Positions 7,594-15,494 of a DNA stretch of 64,000 nucleotides are shown piece after piece; position 1 is the stretch's first letter, and the number at the start of each line of letters is the position of its first letter. A program made the position numbers and the translations under genes. The notes under the pieces are model-generated. The model was not told the DNA's origin and searched no databases. It worked only from the letters and a program-made list of their open reading frames with translations. This stretch comes from JBGQOG01 sp052113705. Lineage in GTDB: Bacteria; Pseudomonadota; Alphaproteobacteria; Rhodobacterales; Rhodobacteraceae. Where the stretch lies: contig NZ_JBGQOG010000016.1 in NCBI RefSeq assembly GCF_052113705.1, forward strand, positions 1 to 64,000. Reading direction: 5' to 3'.

Positions 7594-8265
7594 TTATTCT
7601 GCCCAATGAATCGTGGCGTGGGGAAGAACGAGGGCCACCGGCGCCTCACTCGGGGAGAGCTTCACCGCCCGCTCCAGCGCCGCGCGCTTTTCGGGGCCGG
7701 TGATCAGGATATGGATGTGCAGCGCCGAGGTCAGCGCGGGCGCGGTCAGGGTGATGCGCGGCTCGCCAGCGGCTTCGGCGCGCATCGGCAGGAGGAGCGG
7801 CGCGTCCGGGGCCAACCCCTCGGCCAGACGATCAGCGCCGGGAAACAGGCTGGCGGTGTGCATATCGGCGCCCATGCCCAGCAGGAGGACCGAGATCGGC
7901 AGATGCGGCGCAATGCCATCCGCCAAAGCCTCCAGCGCGCCCTCGGGGGCCTCCGCCTCAGAAACCATCGGGATCAGCGTGGCGGCGGCGGCCTTGTCCT
8001 GCAACAGCCGCGCCCGCAAAAGCGCGGTGTTCGAGCGCGGCGAGCTTTCGGGCACCCAGCGTTCATCGTTCAGAAAGACCGCGACATTCGCCCAGTCAAT
8101 CGGGGCGGCCGAGAGCATGTCAAACACCGGCCCCGGCGTGGTGCCCCCGGGCACCGAGAGCGCGGCGCGGCCGGTGGCGCGCAGAACCTCGCCAAGTTCG
8201 GCACCGATCCGGTGGGCCAGGCCCATCATCAGCGCCTCGCGGTCGGGATAGGCGATGAATTCCAT
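7594..8265 (-). CDS. pgl: 6-Phosphogluconolactonase
   Basis: A 223-residue cytoplasmic hydrolase (DevB/Pgl type) that opens 6-phosphogluconolactone from the Zwf reaction. The family motifs are SVPGGTTPGPVFDML (about 37-51), VFLNDERWVPESSPRSN (63-79) and LLLGMGADMHTASLFPG (about 126-142); the last has the conserved His. The usual GxDGHTASLFP reads GADMHTASLFP here, a small change. Its start shares one base with the zwf stop (TGATG), and it ends one base before pgi, so translation of all three is probably coupled. Confidence 0.93.
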   Translation of the reverse strand: MEFIAYPDREALMMGLAHRIGAELGEVLRATGRAALSVPGGTTPGPVFDMLSAAPIDWANVAVFLNDERWVPESSPRSNTALLRARLLQDKAAAATLIPMVSEAEAPEGALEALADGIAPHLPISVLLLGMGADMHTASLFPGADRLAEGLAPDAPLLLPMRAEAAGEPRITLTAPALTSALHIHILITGPEKRAALERAVKLSPSEAPVALVLPHATIHWAE

Positions 8266-9713
8266 CAGCGGATCTCCCGCCAGCGGCGCCCGTCGCGGTG
8301 CATCAGCATCAGCGCGTCTTCCGGCCCGGAGGAGCCTTCGTCATAGGCCTGCGGCCGCTCGGTCCGCGCCTCCCAGGCGTTGATGATCGGATCGGTCCAG
8401 GCCCAGGCCGCCTCGACCTCATCGCCGCGCATGAAGAGCGTTTGATTGCCACGGATCACATCCATGATCAGCCGCTCATAAGCGTCGGGCATATCGGTGC
8501 CCTCATCGCCCAAAGCCTCGGCGAAGGACATGTCCAGCGGCACCTGCGTCAGGCGCATGCCGCCCGGCCCCGGTTCCTTGATCATCACCTTGAGGTTCAT
8601 CCCCTCATCGGGTTGCAACCGGATCACCAGCTGGTTTTCGCGCCAGCCCTCGGCATCGTCAAAGATCGAATGCGGCGGCTCTTTGAAGGTAATGGCGATT
8701 TCGCTGGCACGGCCGCGCAGCTTTTTGCCGGTGCGCAGATAGAAGGGCGTGCCCTGCCAGCGCCAGTTGGCCACCTGCACCTTGAGCGCCACATAGCTTT
8801 CGGTGCGGCTGGCGGGGTTTTCGGAATCCTTGAGATAGCCCTCGCCCTTGCGGCCCGCATATTGGCCGCGCACGATATCTTCCGGCCCCACCGGCAGAAG
8901 CGCACGGATCACCTTCAGCTTTTCGTCGCGCACCGCGTCGGGGTCAAAGTGATAGGGCGGCTCCATCGCGATCAGACAGAGCAGCTGCATCATATGGTTC
9001 TGCACCATATCGCGGATGGCGCCGGATTTGTCGTAATAGCTGCCGCGCCCTTCAACGCCCACCGTCTCGGCCACAGTGATCTGCACATGGTCGATGTATT
9101 GCGCGTTCCACAAAGGCTCGAACAGGATATTGGCGAAACGCACCGCCATCAGGTTCTGCACCGTCTCTTTGCCGAGGTAATGGTCGATGCGGTAGATCTG
9201 GCTTTCGGCGAAATGCGTCGCGAGGATCTTGTTCAGCGCCTTGGCGGTGGCCAGATCGCGGCCAAAGGGTTTCTCCACCACGATGCGGCTGTCGGGGCCC
9301 GCGATACCATGCAGGCAAAGCCGTTCCGCGATATCGCCAAAGAGCGAGGGCGCGACCGAGAAATAAAAGGCGCGGATCACATCGGGCTGCATCCGTTCCT
9401 TCAGCGTGGCCCAGCCGCCCTCGCCCGTCGCGTCAATCGCCACATAGGCCAGACGGGCAAGAAATGCATCAATGTCGGATTGTACGCGCTTGTTTTTCGC
9501 CACGAATTCCTCAAGCGCCTTGAGCGCGAGGTCGCGGAAACCGGCGTCATCCATCTCCGAACGCGCCGCGCCGATGATGCGGGCATTATCGGGCAATTGC
9601 CCGGCCAGATGGCGCCGATAAAGACCGGGAAGGATCTTGCGGCGGGCGAGATCGCCGGTCGCCCCAAAAATCACCAGATCAAAAGGCTCGACCGGAATGA
9701 CGCGCGATACCAT
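8265..9713 (-). CDS. zwf: Glucose-6-phosphate 1-dehydrogenase
   Basis: A 482-residue enzyme that oxidises glucose 6-phosphate with NAD(P)+, the entry to the Entner-Doudoroff and oxidative pentose-phosphate routes. The nucleotide loop is IFGATGDLARRK (about 15-26). RIDHYLGKE holds the catalytic His/Lys region, and VVEKPFGRDL is also typical. Length matches the family. It is the first gene of zwf-pgl-pgi. A perfect TTAGCGCTAA palindrome lies 36 bases upstream of the start; the same palindrome sits in the edd promoter, so both are likely controlled together (by a LacI-type repressor such as CceR, by analogy with Rhodobacter sphaeroides). Confidence 0.97.
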   Translation of the reverse strand: MVSRVIPVEPFDLVIFGATGDLARRKILPGLYRRHLAGQLPDNARIIGAARSEMDDAGFRDLALKALEEFVAKNKRVQSDIDAFLARLAYVAIDATGEGGWATLKERMQPDVIRAFYFSVAPSLFGDIAERLCLHGIAGPDSRIVVEKPFGRDLATAKALNKILATHFAESQIYRIDHYLGKETVQNLMAVRFANILFEPLWNAQYIDHVQITVAETVGVEGRGSYYDKSGAIRDMVQNHMMQLLCLIAMEPPYHFDPDAVRDEKLKVIRALLPVGPEDIVRGQYAGRKGEGYLKDSENPASRTESYVALKVQVANWRWQGTPFYLRTGKKLRGRASEIAITFKEPPHSIFDDAEGWRENQLVIRLQPDEGMNLKVMIKEPGPGGMRLTQVPLDMSFAEALGDEGTDMPDAYERLIMDVIRGNQTLFMRGDEVEAAWAWTDPIINAWEARTERPQAYDEGSSGPEDALMLMHRDGRRWREIR

Positions 9714-9747
9714 GAGGTGCTCCGTTAACAGATGTCAGATGCGGCTT

Positions 9748-9759
9748 GTTAGCGCTAAC
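9748..9759. promoter_or_regulatory. CceR-like operator upstream of zwf
   Basis: GTTAGCGCTAAC is a perfect 12-base palindrome with the CpG centre typical of LacI-family operators. The same 12 bases occur at 13222-13233 before edd. In R. sphaeroides the LacI-type regulator CceR controls zwf, pgl, pgi and edd. The assignment to CceR is inference. No clear -35/-10 pair around this copy was found. Confidence 0.75.
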
Positions 9760-9857
9760 GACACCGTTCTAACCGCATGCTCCGCCAAAGTCTAGCACCG
9801 CAATCGGACGGGGGCCAGCAGCGCGGGCAAGAAAGCCGCTGCGGCGCAGCGAATGCC

Positions 9858-10406
9858 CTAAGTTTCGGCATCCATCGCGCAGGGCCCCGCCGCCGCGTGC
9901 AGAATGCGCGAGAGCGCCGTCAGATCGGCGGGCCATTCCACGGCCAGATCTTCGGCAAAGGCGTCAAAAGCCGCCCGTTGCGCGGCCGGGACGGAAATCA
10001 CCACCCGCGCCCCCGACAGGGACGCGCGCGCCAGAAGCGCGCGACATCCCCGCCCCAGCGCCTCTTGCCGTCCGAATTTATTGAGGAGGAGCACGCCCTG
10101 AAAGCCGCCCGGCGCGGCCTCGGCGGCCTCAAAGGCCGCGGTGACACGTGCCACGGCCATTTCCAGCGCCCCCGCATCAAGGCGGCAGCCGGTGGCGAGC
10201 GGCCCCAAGGGCTGCGAGATCAGCATTTCATCGCCTTCGGGCAAAAACCGCAGCCCCATGGTGCAGGGATCGCAGCCGGTGGCTTCGGGATCTTCTGAAT
10301 ATTGCACCATGCCGAGCACCGGGGTGCCGGCGGCCTGCAATACCGCCGCCAGATCGCGCAAAAGCGCATCGCCTTCGGCCTCGGCGGCGGTGAAAAACCC
10401 CAGCAT
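9858..10406 (-). CDS. DUF2478 domain protein
   Basis: A 182-residue protein with the pattern of DUF2478: LGFFTAAEAEGDALLRDLA at the start, and LLLNKFGRQEALGRGCRALL near the middle. A CDPC pair (about 48-51) is visible. DUF2478 proteins are related to P-loop NTPases and often accompany molybdenum-related genes, but no molybdenum gene is nearby and no Walker A glycine loop is evident, so I assign no function. The start at 10406 shares one base with the stop of the PIN gene, placing it third in a methyltransferase-PIN-DUF2478 operon. Confidence 0.65.
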   Translation of the reverse strand: MLGFFTAAEAEGDALLRDLAAVLQAAGTPVLGMVQYSEDPEATGCDPCTMGLRFLPEGDEMLISQPLGPLATGCRLDAGALEMAVARVTAAFEAAEAAPGGFQGVLLLNKFGRQEALGRGCRALLARASLSGARVVISVPAAQRAAFDAFAEDLAVEWPADLTALSRILHAAAGPCAMDAET

Positions 10407-10960
10407 CAGGCGGTGCCCGCGGGGGCCAGCGCCTTGGCCAGACGCGGCAATTTCGTGCGTTTCAGAAATGCCCGAAGCGGTTGCGGCTGGCCCGAGAGCC
10501 GCTCGGCCTCGGCGCGCACCGCCTCCACCACCGCGGCCATTGTGTCGGGGGCACCAGACCACAGCTCCCACAAGAACCCATCGGCATCGGCGCGGATGAT
10601 GCCTTCGCTGAGCAGCGTATGGCGCGGAAAATCCTGCGCATTTTGCGTGATGAGCTGGTCGGCGCTGCCCGCGATCGCCGCCGCCAGCACATGGATGTCA
10701 TTCTCATCGGGCAAATGCAGCCGCGCCTCTAGCCCCGCGCGCGGTGGCACGCTGGCTTTCGGGAAATACGCCTTCAAAAGCGCCACCTGCCCGCGCGCGA
10801 TCACCTCATCGCCCGCGCCGTGCCGCGCCGCTGCCCGCGCCCATTCCTCCAGAATCCGCTCGGACCAGAGCGGCTCATAGAGCCCCGCCCGCGCCGCGCC
10901 GATCAATATCTCGCGCAGCACGGTGGGATAGAGGACGCAGGCATCGAGCAGCGCCCGCAT
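10406..10960 (-). CDS. PIN domain protein (RSP_2648-type)
   Basis: A 184-residue predicted metal-dependent RNase of the PIN fold. The first acidic residue is Asp7 in ALLDACVLYP; further acids are in the ILEEW segment (about 36-40) and LPDENDIHVLAAAI (about 83-96), with the final region at LITQNAQDFP. No antitoxin gene lies beside it: its partners are an rRNA-methyltransferase-like gene three bases upstream and a DUF2478 gene that overlaps it. It is therefore probably not a classical VapC toxin but a housekeeping member of a Rhodobacterales family. Substrate unknown. Confidence 0.75.
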   Translation of the reverse strand: MRALLDACVLYPTVLREILIGAARAGLYEPLWSERILEEWARAAARHGAGDEVIARGQVALLKAYFPKASVPPRAGLEARLHLPDENDIHVLAAAIAGSADQLITQNAQDFPRHTLLSEGIIRADADGFLWELWSGAPDTMAAVVEAVRAEAERLSGQPQPLRAFLKRTKLPRLAKALAPAGTA

Positions 10961-10963
10961 GGA

Positions 10964-12181
10964 TCAGCCATCCAGCCGGAAGAACAGCGCCTTGAGATAG
11001 CCGCTCTCGGCCAGCTGCGGCAGCATCGGGTGATCGGGGCCCGCCTGCCCGGTGTGGATCAGCTGCGAGCGACGGCCGCCACGGCCAATGCCGCGCGCGG
11101 AAGAGTTGCGGAACTGCGTCAGATCGGCAGCATGCGAGCAGGAGCAGAGGCCGAGATAACCGCCCGGTGCCACCAGCGGCGCCGCCAGACGCGCCACCCG
11201 TTCATAGGCGCGCAGACCCGCGACCAGCGCCTGTTTCGAGGGCGCAAAGGCCGGCGGATCGCAGACGATGACGTCAAATTGCGCGCCCTCGGCGGCCAAA
11301 GCCTCCATCACCGCGAAAGCATCGCCCTGACGGGTGGCGAATTTCTCCGACATGCCCATGGCCGCCGCGCCTTCGGTGGCCAGCGCCAGCGCCGGAGCCG
11401 AGCCGTCAACGCAAAGCGTGCTTTCCGCCCCGCCCGCCAAGGCGGCGAGACCAAAGCCGCCGACATGCGAGAAGACATCGAGCACCCGCGCGCCCTTGGC
11501 CAGACGGGCGGCAAAGGCGTGGTTCGGGCGCTGATCAAAGAAGATCCCGGTTTTCTGCCCGCCGAGCACATCGGCCATATAGGTGGCGCCGTTCATCGGC
11601 ACCGGCACCGGACCGTTCACCGCGCCCTGCAGGACGATGGTCTCTTCCACCAGCCCCTCAAGCCCCCGCGCCCGGCCAGAGCCGTTTTTCACGATGGTGG
11701 TGACGCCGGTCACCTGCACCAGGGCGGCGGCCAGCATCTCCAGATGGTCCTCGGCCCAGGCGGCGTTCGGCTGGATCACCGCGAGATCGCCGAAACGGTC
11801 AATGATCACCCCGGGCAGCCCGTCGGATTCGGCATGGACGAGGCGGTAATAGGGCGCCTCAAACAGACGCGCCCGCATGTCCTGCGCCCGGGCGATACGG
11901 CCCGCGATCCAGTCCTGATTGATCACCGCGCCCTCGGCGCGGTCCAGCATCCGGCAAATGATCTTGGATTTCGGATTGACGGTCACCGTGCCCATGAAGC
12001 GCCGCTCGCTGTCCTCCAGCCGCGCGATGGTGCCGGGGGCGAGCGCTTGCGTGCGCCGGTCGACGACCAGCTCATCGGCATAGATCCAGGGAAAACCGTG
12101 GCGAATGGCGCGCGCCTCGGCAGAGGGACGCAGACGGACGGTGGCCATCGGCTTGTCGGCGGGGATCTGTGTGTCGGACAT
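10964..12181 (-). CDS. RlmI-like class I SAM-dependent rRNA methyltransferase
   Basis: A 405-residue protein. The N-terminal PUA-like part begins VRLRPSAEARAIRHGFPW and YADELVVDRR. A central EEHEA-like domain (LVHAESDGLPGVIIDRFGD) follows. The methyltransferase domain has the SAM motif VLDVFSHVGGFGLAALAGGA and the catalytic loop VIVCDPPAFAPSK. RlmI members methylate cytosine in 23S rRNA; specificity here is inferred. The motif after DPPAF is followed by LCSCSHAA, which carries the family's conserved Cys. ATG 12181 (MSDTQIP) is chosen because the conserved PUA part starts soon after and the upstream frame is repetitive non-coding DNA. First gene of a three-gene operon. Confidence 0.85.
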   Translation of the reverse strand: MSDTQIPADKPMATVRLRPSAEARAIRHGFPWIYADELVVDRRTQALAPGTIARLEDSERRFMGTVTVNPKSKIICRMLDRAEGAVINQDWIAGRIARAQDMRARLFEAPYYRLVHAESDGLPGVIIDRFGDLAVIQPNAAWAEDHLEMLAAALVQVTGVTTIVKNGSGRARGLEGLVEETIVLQGAVNGPVPVPMNGATYMADVLGGQKTGIFFDQRPNHAFAARLAKGARVLDVFSHVGGFGLAALAGGAESTLCVDGSAPALALATEGAAAMGMSEKFATRQGDAFAVMEALAAEGAQFDVIVCDPPAFAPSKQALVAGLRAYERVARLAAPLVAPGGYLGLCSCSHAADLTQFRNSSARGIGRGGRRSQLIHTGQAGPDHPMLPQLAESGYLKALFFRLDG

Positions 12182-12265
12182 GTTCGGACCTGGACTTTCA
12201 AACGGCAAAAGGGCTTTCGCCCCCTCTACCCGCTCTTGCCCGGATTTGAAAGCACGGCGTGGTGG

Positions 12266-12356
12266 CACCGGTTTTCCGCCGCCCCACCCGCACAGTCGGC
12301 ATACCGTCACCGGTTTTCCGCCGCGGGCCCCGGAGCAACGGGTGTGGCGGAAAACC
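12266..12356. repeat. Direct and inverted GGTTTTCCGCC repeats
   Basis: CACCGGTTTTCCGCCGC occurs twice (12266-12282 and 12308-12324), and the 11-base core is repeated inverted at 12346-12356, so 12312-12322 and 12346-12356 form a perfect 11-bp stem with a 23-base loop. The position, directly after the stop of the DUF6778 gene on the minus strand, suggests a hairpin at its 3' end. There is no long T-run. Confidence 0.6.
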
Positions 12357-12362
12357 AGCGGG

Positions 12363-13058
12363 TCAGAGCGCGGCGCTGCTGGCAGGCAGCGTCAGCGCGC
12401 TCAGGGCGTCGGGCGCCATCTGCACCCGATGCGACAACTCGGCACGGATCACATCGGTCAGATGCCGGGAAATCACCACCTTTTGCGTCAGCCCCTGTGC
12501 CTCTTCCTCCAGCGCCCGCGCCCCGCCCGCGGCGTGGATGTCTGCGCGCACCTTGCGCGGCCCCTCCAGAATGGCGCCGGTTTTGGCATCGCGGACGGTC
12601 AGGTTGAAATGCACCGCATGGGTGCCGCCGATGGTGAAGCGCGCCTTTTCCGTCAGCGCATGAAAGCGCGTCAGCTGAATTTCCACAATCGCTGCCGGGC
12701 CCTTGTTCATGCCGCGGGTGGCATCAAGGGCCGCGTCCTCGACGATCTTGTGCACCTGCTGATAGCGATCGCCACGCGGATCACCGCGCCAGACGATGTC
12801 GGCGATGGGCAGATAGAGATTGGCCTCGGACACTTTCAGCGTCTCGGGCACCGTCACCACCACCTTTTGCACGGCATAGGACGGCTGCGCCACCGTGCCA
12901 TTCGCCAGACCCGAGCTGGCAACGCGCGGTGCCGACAGATCGTCAAACGGCGTGCCGATGGCGCGCGAGGTGGTCTCATTCGCGGCACAACCCGCCACCA
13001 GCAGGGCCAGGATCAGGCCCGCAACACTCCGGCCGGTCTTCTGAAGCGATGTGTTCAT
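12363..13058 (-). CDS. DUF6778-type lipoprotein
   Basis: A 231-residue exported protein. Residues 1-24 form a lipoprotein signal ending LLVAGC, so Cys24 would be lipid-modified and the protein anchored in the envelope. The mature part contains a conserved block VVVTVPETLKVSEANLYLP and W RGD-type segment (DIVWRGDPRGDRYQQV), matching the Rhodobacterales family DUF6778 as I recall it. No enzymatic motif is seen. The gene lies divergently from edd across 237 bases that hold the edd promoter, and upstream of the methyltransferase operon on the same strand. Function unknown. Confidence 0.7.
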   Translation of the reverse strand: MNTSLQKTGRSVAGLILALLVAGCAANETTSRAIGTPFDDLSAPRVASSGLANGTVAQPSYAVQKVVVTVPETLKVSEANLYLPIADIVWRGDPRGDRYQQVHKIVEDAALDATRGMNKGPAAIVEIQLTRFHALTEKARFTIGGTHAVHFNLTVRDAKTGAILEGPRKVRADIHAAGGARALEEEAQGLTQKVVISRHLTDVIRAELSHRVQMAPDALSALTLPASSAAL

Positions 13059-13214
13059 GACAGTCTCTCCTACAGGGCGGGCCTTCTGGCCGCGTTGCCC
13101 CGTGGTTTCGCGGCCAACTGTGGCAAATTAAGGGAAAATTAAGATCAATTGCGCGGTAACCGGCCCAATTGTTGCCCGCAGCGCGCGAAAGGCACAGTTT
13201 TATCGGCCGCGTCC

Positions 13215-13243
13215 TTGCATTGTTAGCGCTAACGGAGTATAGT
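13215..13243 (+). promoter_or_regulatory. edd promoter with an operator in its spacer
   Basis: TTGCAT (13215-13220) and TATAGT (13238-13243) are exactly 17 bases apart. The perfect palindrome GTTAGCGCTAAC (13222-13233) fills the spacer, so a bound LacI-type protein would block RNA polymerase. The predicted start is near 13250, with the edd ATG at 13296. The palindrome is identical to the one before zwf. Confidence 0.8.
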
Positions 13244-13295
13244 CTCCCCATCACAGCTGATGCAGCGACAAAGCTTCCCAATCTCTGAGGATATC

Positions 13296-15101
13296 ATGGC
13301 CCTTCATCCCACCCTTGCCCGCGTCACCGACCGGATCCGTGCCCGCTCGCAAGAGGTTCGCGGTGCCTATCTCGACCGGATCCGCGCGGCGGGCGACGCG
13401 GGGCCCGCGCGCGGCCACCTCGCCTGCGGCAATCAGGCCCATGCCTATGCGGCGATGGGCGTCGACAAAGAGGCGCTGGCCGCCGGGCGCGTTCCCAATA
13501 TCGGCATTGTCACCGCCTATAACGATATGCTCTCGGCGCATCAGCCCTATGAACACTATCCCGAACTGATCCGCCGCATTGCCCGCGAGTCCGGCGCCAC
13601 CGCGCAGGTGGCGGGCGGCGTGCCCGCGATGTGCGATGGCGTGACCCAAGGTCAGGCCGGGATGGAGCTCAGCCTTTTCTCGCGCGATGTGATCGCCCTC
13701 GCGGCGGGCGTCGCGATGAGCCACAACACCTTTGACAGCTCGATCTACCTCGGCGTCTGCGACAAGATCGTGCCGGGGCTGGTGATGGCGGCGGCGAGTT
13801 TCGGCCATATCCCGGCGGTCTTTCTGCCCGCGGGGCCAATGACCTCGGGTCTGGCCAATGACGAAAAGGGCAAGGTACGGCAAAAGTTTGCCACCGGCGA
13901 AGTCGGTCGCGAGGCGCTGATGGCCGCCGAGATGGCCGCCTATCACGGGCCGGGCACCTGCACCTTCTACGGCACCGCCAACACCAATCAGATGCTGATG
14001 GAATTCATGGGCCTGCATCTGCCGGGATCGAGTTTTGTCAATCCGAACACACCCTTGCGCGACGCTCTTACCGTAGCGGGCACGCGGCGTGCGGCCGAGA
14101 TCACCGCGCTCGGCAATGATTACCGTCCGGCGGGCGAGATCCTGGATGAGCGAGCGTTCGTCAACGGCATCGTCGGGCTGATGGCCACCGGCGGCTCGAC
14201 CAACCTCGTGCTGCACCTCCCCGCGATGGCGCGCGCCGCCGGGATCATCCTCGACCTCGAGGATTTCGACACGATCTCGGATGTGGTGCCCTTGATGGCC
14301 AAGGTCTATCCGAACGGTCTGGCCGATGTGAACCATTTCCACGCGGCGGGCGGGCTTGGCTATATGATCGGCCAGCTGCTGCGCGCGGGGCTGTTGCACG
14401 AGGATGCCCGCACCATCGCCGGCGACGGGATGGAGCATTACACCCGCGAGCCGAAGCTGATCGACGGCGAGCTGGTCTGGACCGAGGGCGCGACGGAATC
14501 GCTGAACGACAAGATCCTGCGCCCCGCCAGCGCCGGTTTCTCCGCCAATGGCGGGCTGAAGCAGCTGACCGGCAATCTCGGGCGCGGGGTCATCAAGATC
14601 TCCGCAGTCGCCCCCGAGCGGCATGTGATCGAGGCCCCGGCCCGGGTCTTCCACGACCAGAACGATGTGCGCGCCGCCTTCAAACGCGGTGAATTCACCA
14701 GCGACACCATTGTCGTTGTGCGCTTCCAGGGCCCCCGCGCCTGCGGCATGCCCGAGTTGCATTCGCTGACGCCGACGCTCAGCGTGCTGCAAGAGCGCGG
14801 GCTGCGGGTGGCGCTGGTCACCGATGGCCGGATGTCGGGCGCGAGCGGCAAGGTCCCCGCCGCGATCCATGTCAGCCCGGAGGCCGCCGATGGCGGACCG
14901 CTGGCGAAGATTCAGGATGGCGACATTCTGCGGCTCGATGCGGTCTCCGGCGAGCTGAGCTGCCTGACGCCGGGCTTTGAGGCCCGCCCCGCCGTGGTGG
15001 CCGATCTTTCGGCGCATCAGACCGGCATTGGCCGCGACCTCTTTGCCGCCTTCCGCGCCCATGTCGGCCCCTCGACGATGGGGGCGGCGGTGGTGGTCTG
15101 A
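13296..15101 (+). CDS. edd: 6-Phosphogluconate dehydratase
   Basis: A 601-residue enzyme of the IlvD/Edd family that converts 6-phosphogluconate to 2-keto-3-deoxy-6-phosphogluconate, the first committed Entner-Doudoroff step. The family signatures are CDGVTQGQAGMELSLFSRD (about 125-143) and the C-terminal LVTDGRMSGASGK. Cys residues in AGGVPAMCDG and YLGVCDKIVPG fit [4Fe-4S] ligands of this family. ATG 13296 follows a GAGG site. No eda aldolase gene follows; a strong terminator at 15129-15156 ends the transcript, so edd is monocistronic and eda must be elsewhere. Confidence 0.96.
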   Translation: MALHPTLARVTDRIRARSQEVRGAYLDRIRAAGDAGPARGHLACGNQAHAYAAMGVDKEALAAGRVPNIGIVTAYNDMLSAHQPYEHYPELIRRIARESGATAQVAGGVPAMCDGVTQGQAGMELSLFSRDVIALAAGVAMSHNTFDSSIYLGVCDKIVPGLVMAAASFGHIPAVFLPAGPMTSGLANDEKGKVRQKFATGEVGREALMAAEMAAYHGPGTCTFYGTANTNQMLMEFMGLHLPGSSFVNPNTPLRDALTVAGTRRAAEITALGNDYRPAGEILDERAFVNGIVGLMATGGSTNLVLHLPAMARAAGIILDLEDFDTISDVVPLMAKVYPNGLADVNHFHAAGGLGYMIGQLLRAGLLHEDARTIAGDGMEHYTREPKLIDGELVWTEGATESLNDKILRPASAGFSANGGLKQLTGNLGRGVIKISAVAPERHVIEAPARVFHDQNDVRAAFKRGEFTSDTIVVVRFQGPRACGMPELHSLTPTLSVLQERGLRVALVTDGRMSGASGKVPAAIHVSPEAADGGPLAKIQDGDILRLDAVSGELSCLTPGFEARPAVVADLSAHQTGIGRDLFAAFRAHVGPSTMGAAVVV

Positions 15102-15128
15102 CGCGCTGGACCCTTACCGGAAATACCA

Positions 15129-15156
15129 AAAGGGCGGCTCTGGCCGCCCTTTTTTT
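15129..15156 (+). terminator. Intrinsic terminator of edd
   Basis: AAGGGCGGC pairs with GCCGCCCTT around a four-base loop, followed by seven T residues. It lies 28 bases after the edd stop. Confidence 0.9.
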
Positions 15157-15200
15157 GTCAGATGAAGTACAGCGCGTAGCGCCCGAGAACGATGGGGAAA

Positions 15201-15494
15201 TTATCCCTCCTGCGGCACCCGCGCAGCGCGTCCGCCGCGCCGTTGCCCACGCCCCGGCGCAGTAAGGCCCGCGCGCAGGACCGCCGTCATCGGATGCGCC
15301 TCCTGTCCCGTGGCATAGGCGGTGATCAGCCGCGCGCTCGCCTCGGCGGGCACAATCCCCGCCGCCAGCGACAAAGCCCAATCCAGAAAGATCGAGCGGC
15401 ATTCCTCTGCCGTGATCCCCTCAATCCGGTAGCTTTCGCGGATCAGCCCCTTCGGGTCCGCCGCCGCCAGATCCATCGCCCCGTCCAGACTCAT
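15201..15494 (-). CDS. Small conserved hypothetical protein coupled to glnE
   Basis: A 97-residue soluble protein beginning MSLDGAMDLAAADPKGLIRE. The first about 70 residues (ESYRIEGITAEECRSIFLDW, LSLAAGIVPAEASARLI) look like a compact helical domain; the tail is Arg/Gly-rich. No known domain is recognised. The start overlaps the glnE stop (ATGA), so it is made together with GlnE and may be a Rhodobacterales-specific partner. The alternative that it is a chance frame is unlikely given the overlap and clean composition. Confidence 0.6.
   Translation of the reverse strand: MSLDGAMDLAAADPKGLIRESYRIEGITAEECRSIFLDWALSLAAGIVPAEASARLITAYATGQEAHPMTAVLRAGLTAPGRGQRRGGRAARVPQEG

Noticed and set aside
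10406..10960. VapBC-type toxin-antitoxin pair
   Set aside because: The PIN gene has no small antitoxin gene beside it; it is embedded between a methyltransferase and a DUF2478 gene with coupled starts.
13251..15062. Minus-strand frame of 603 residues opposite edd
   Set aside because: Pure reverse complement of a conserved enzyme; Ala/Arg/His-rich with no domain.
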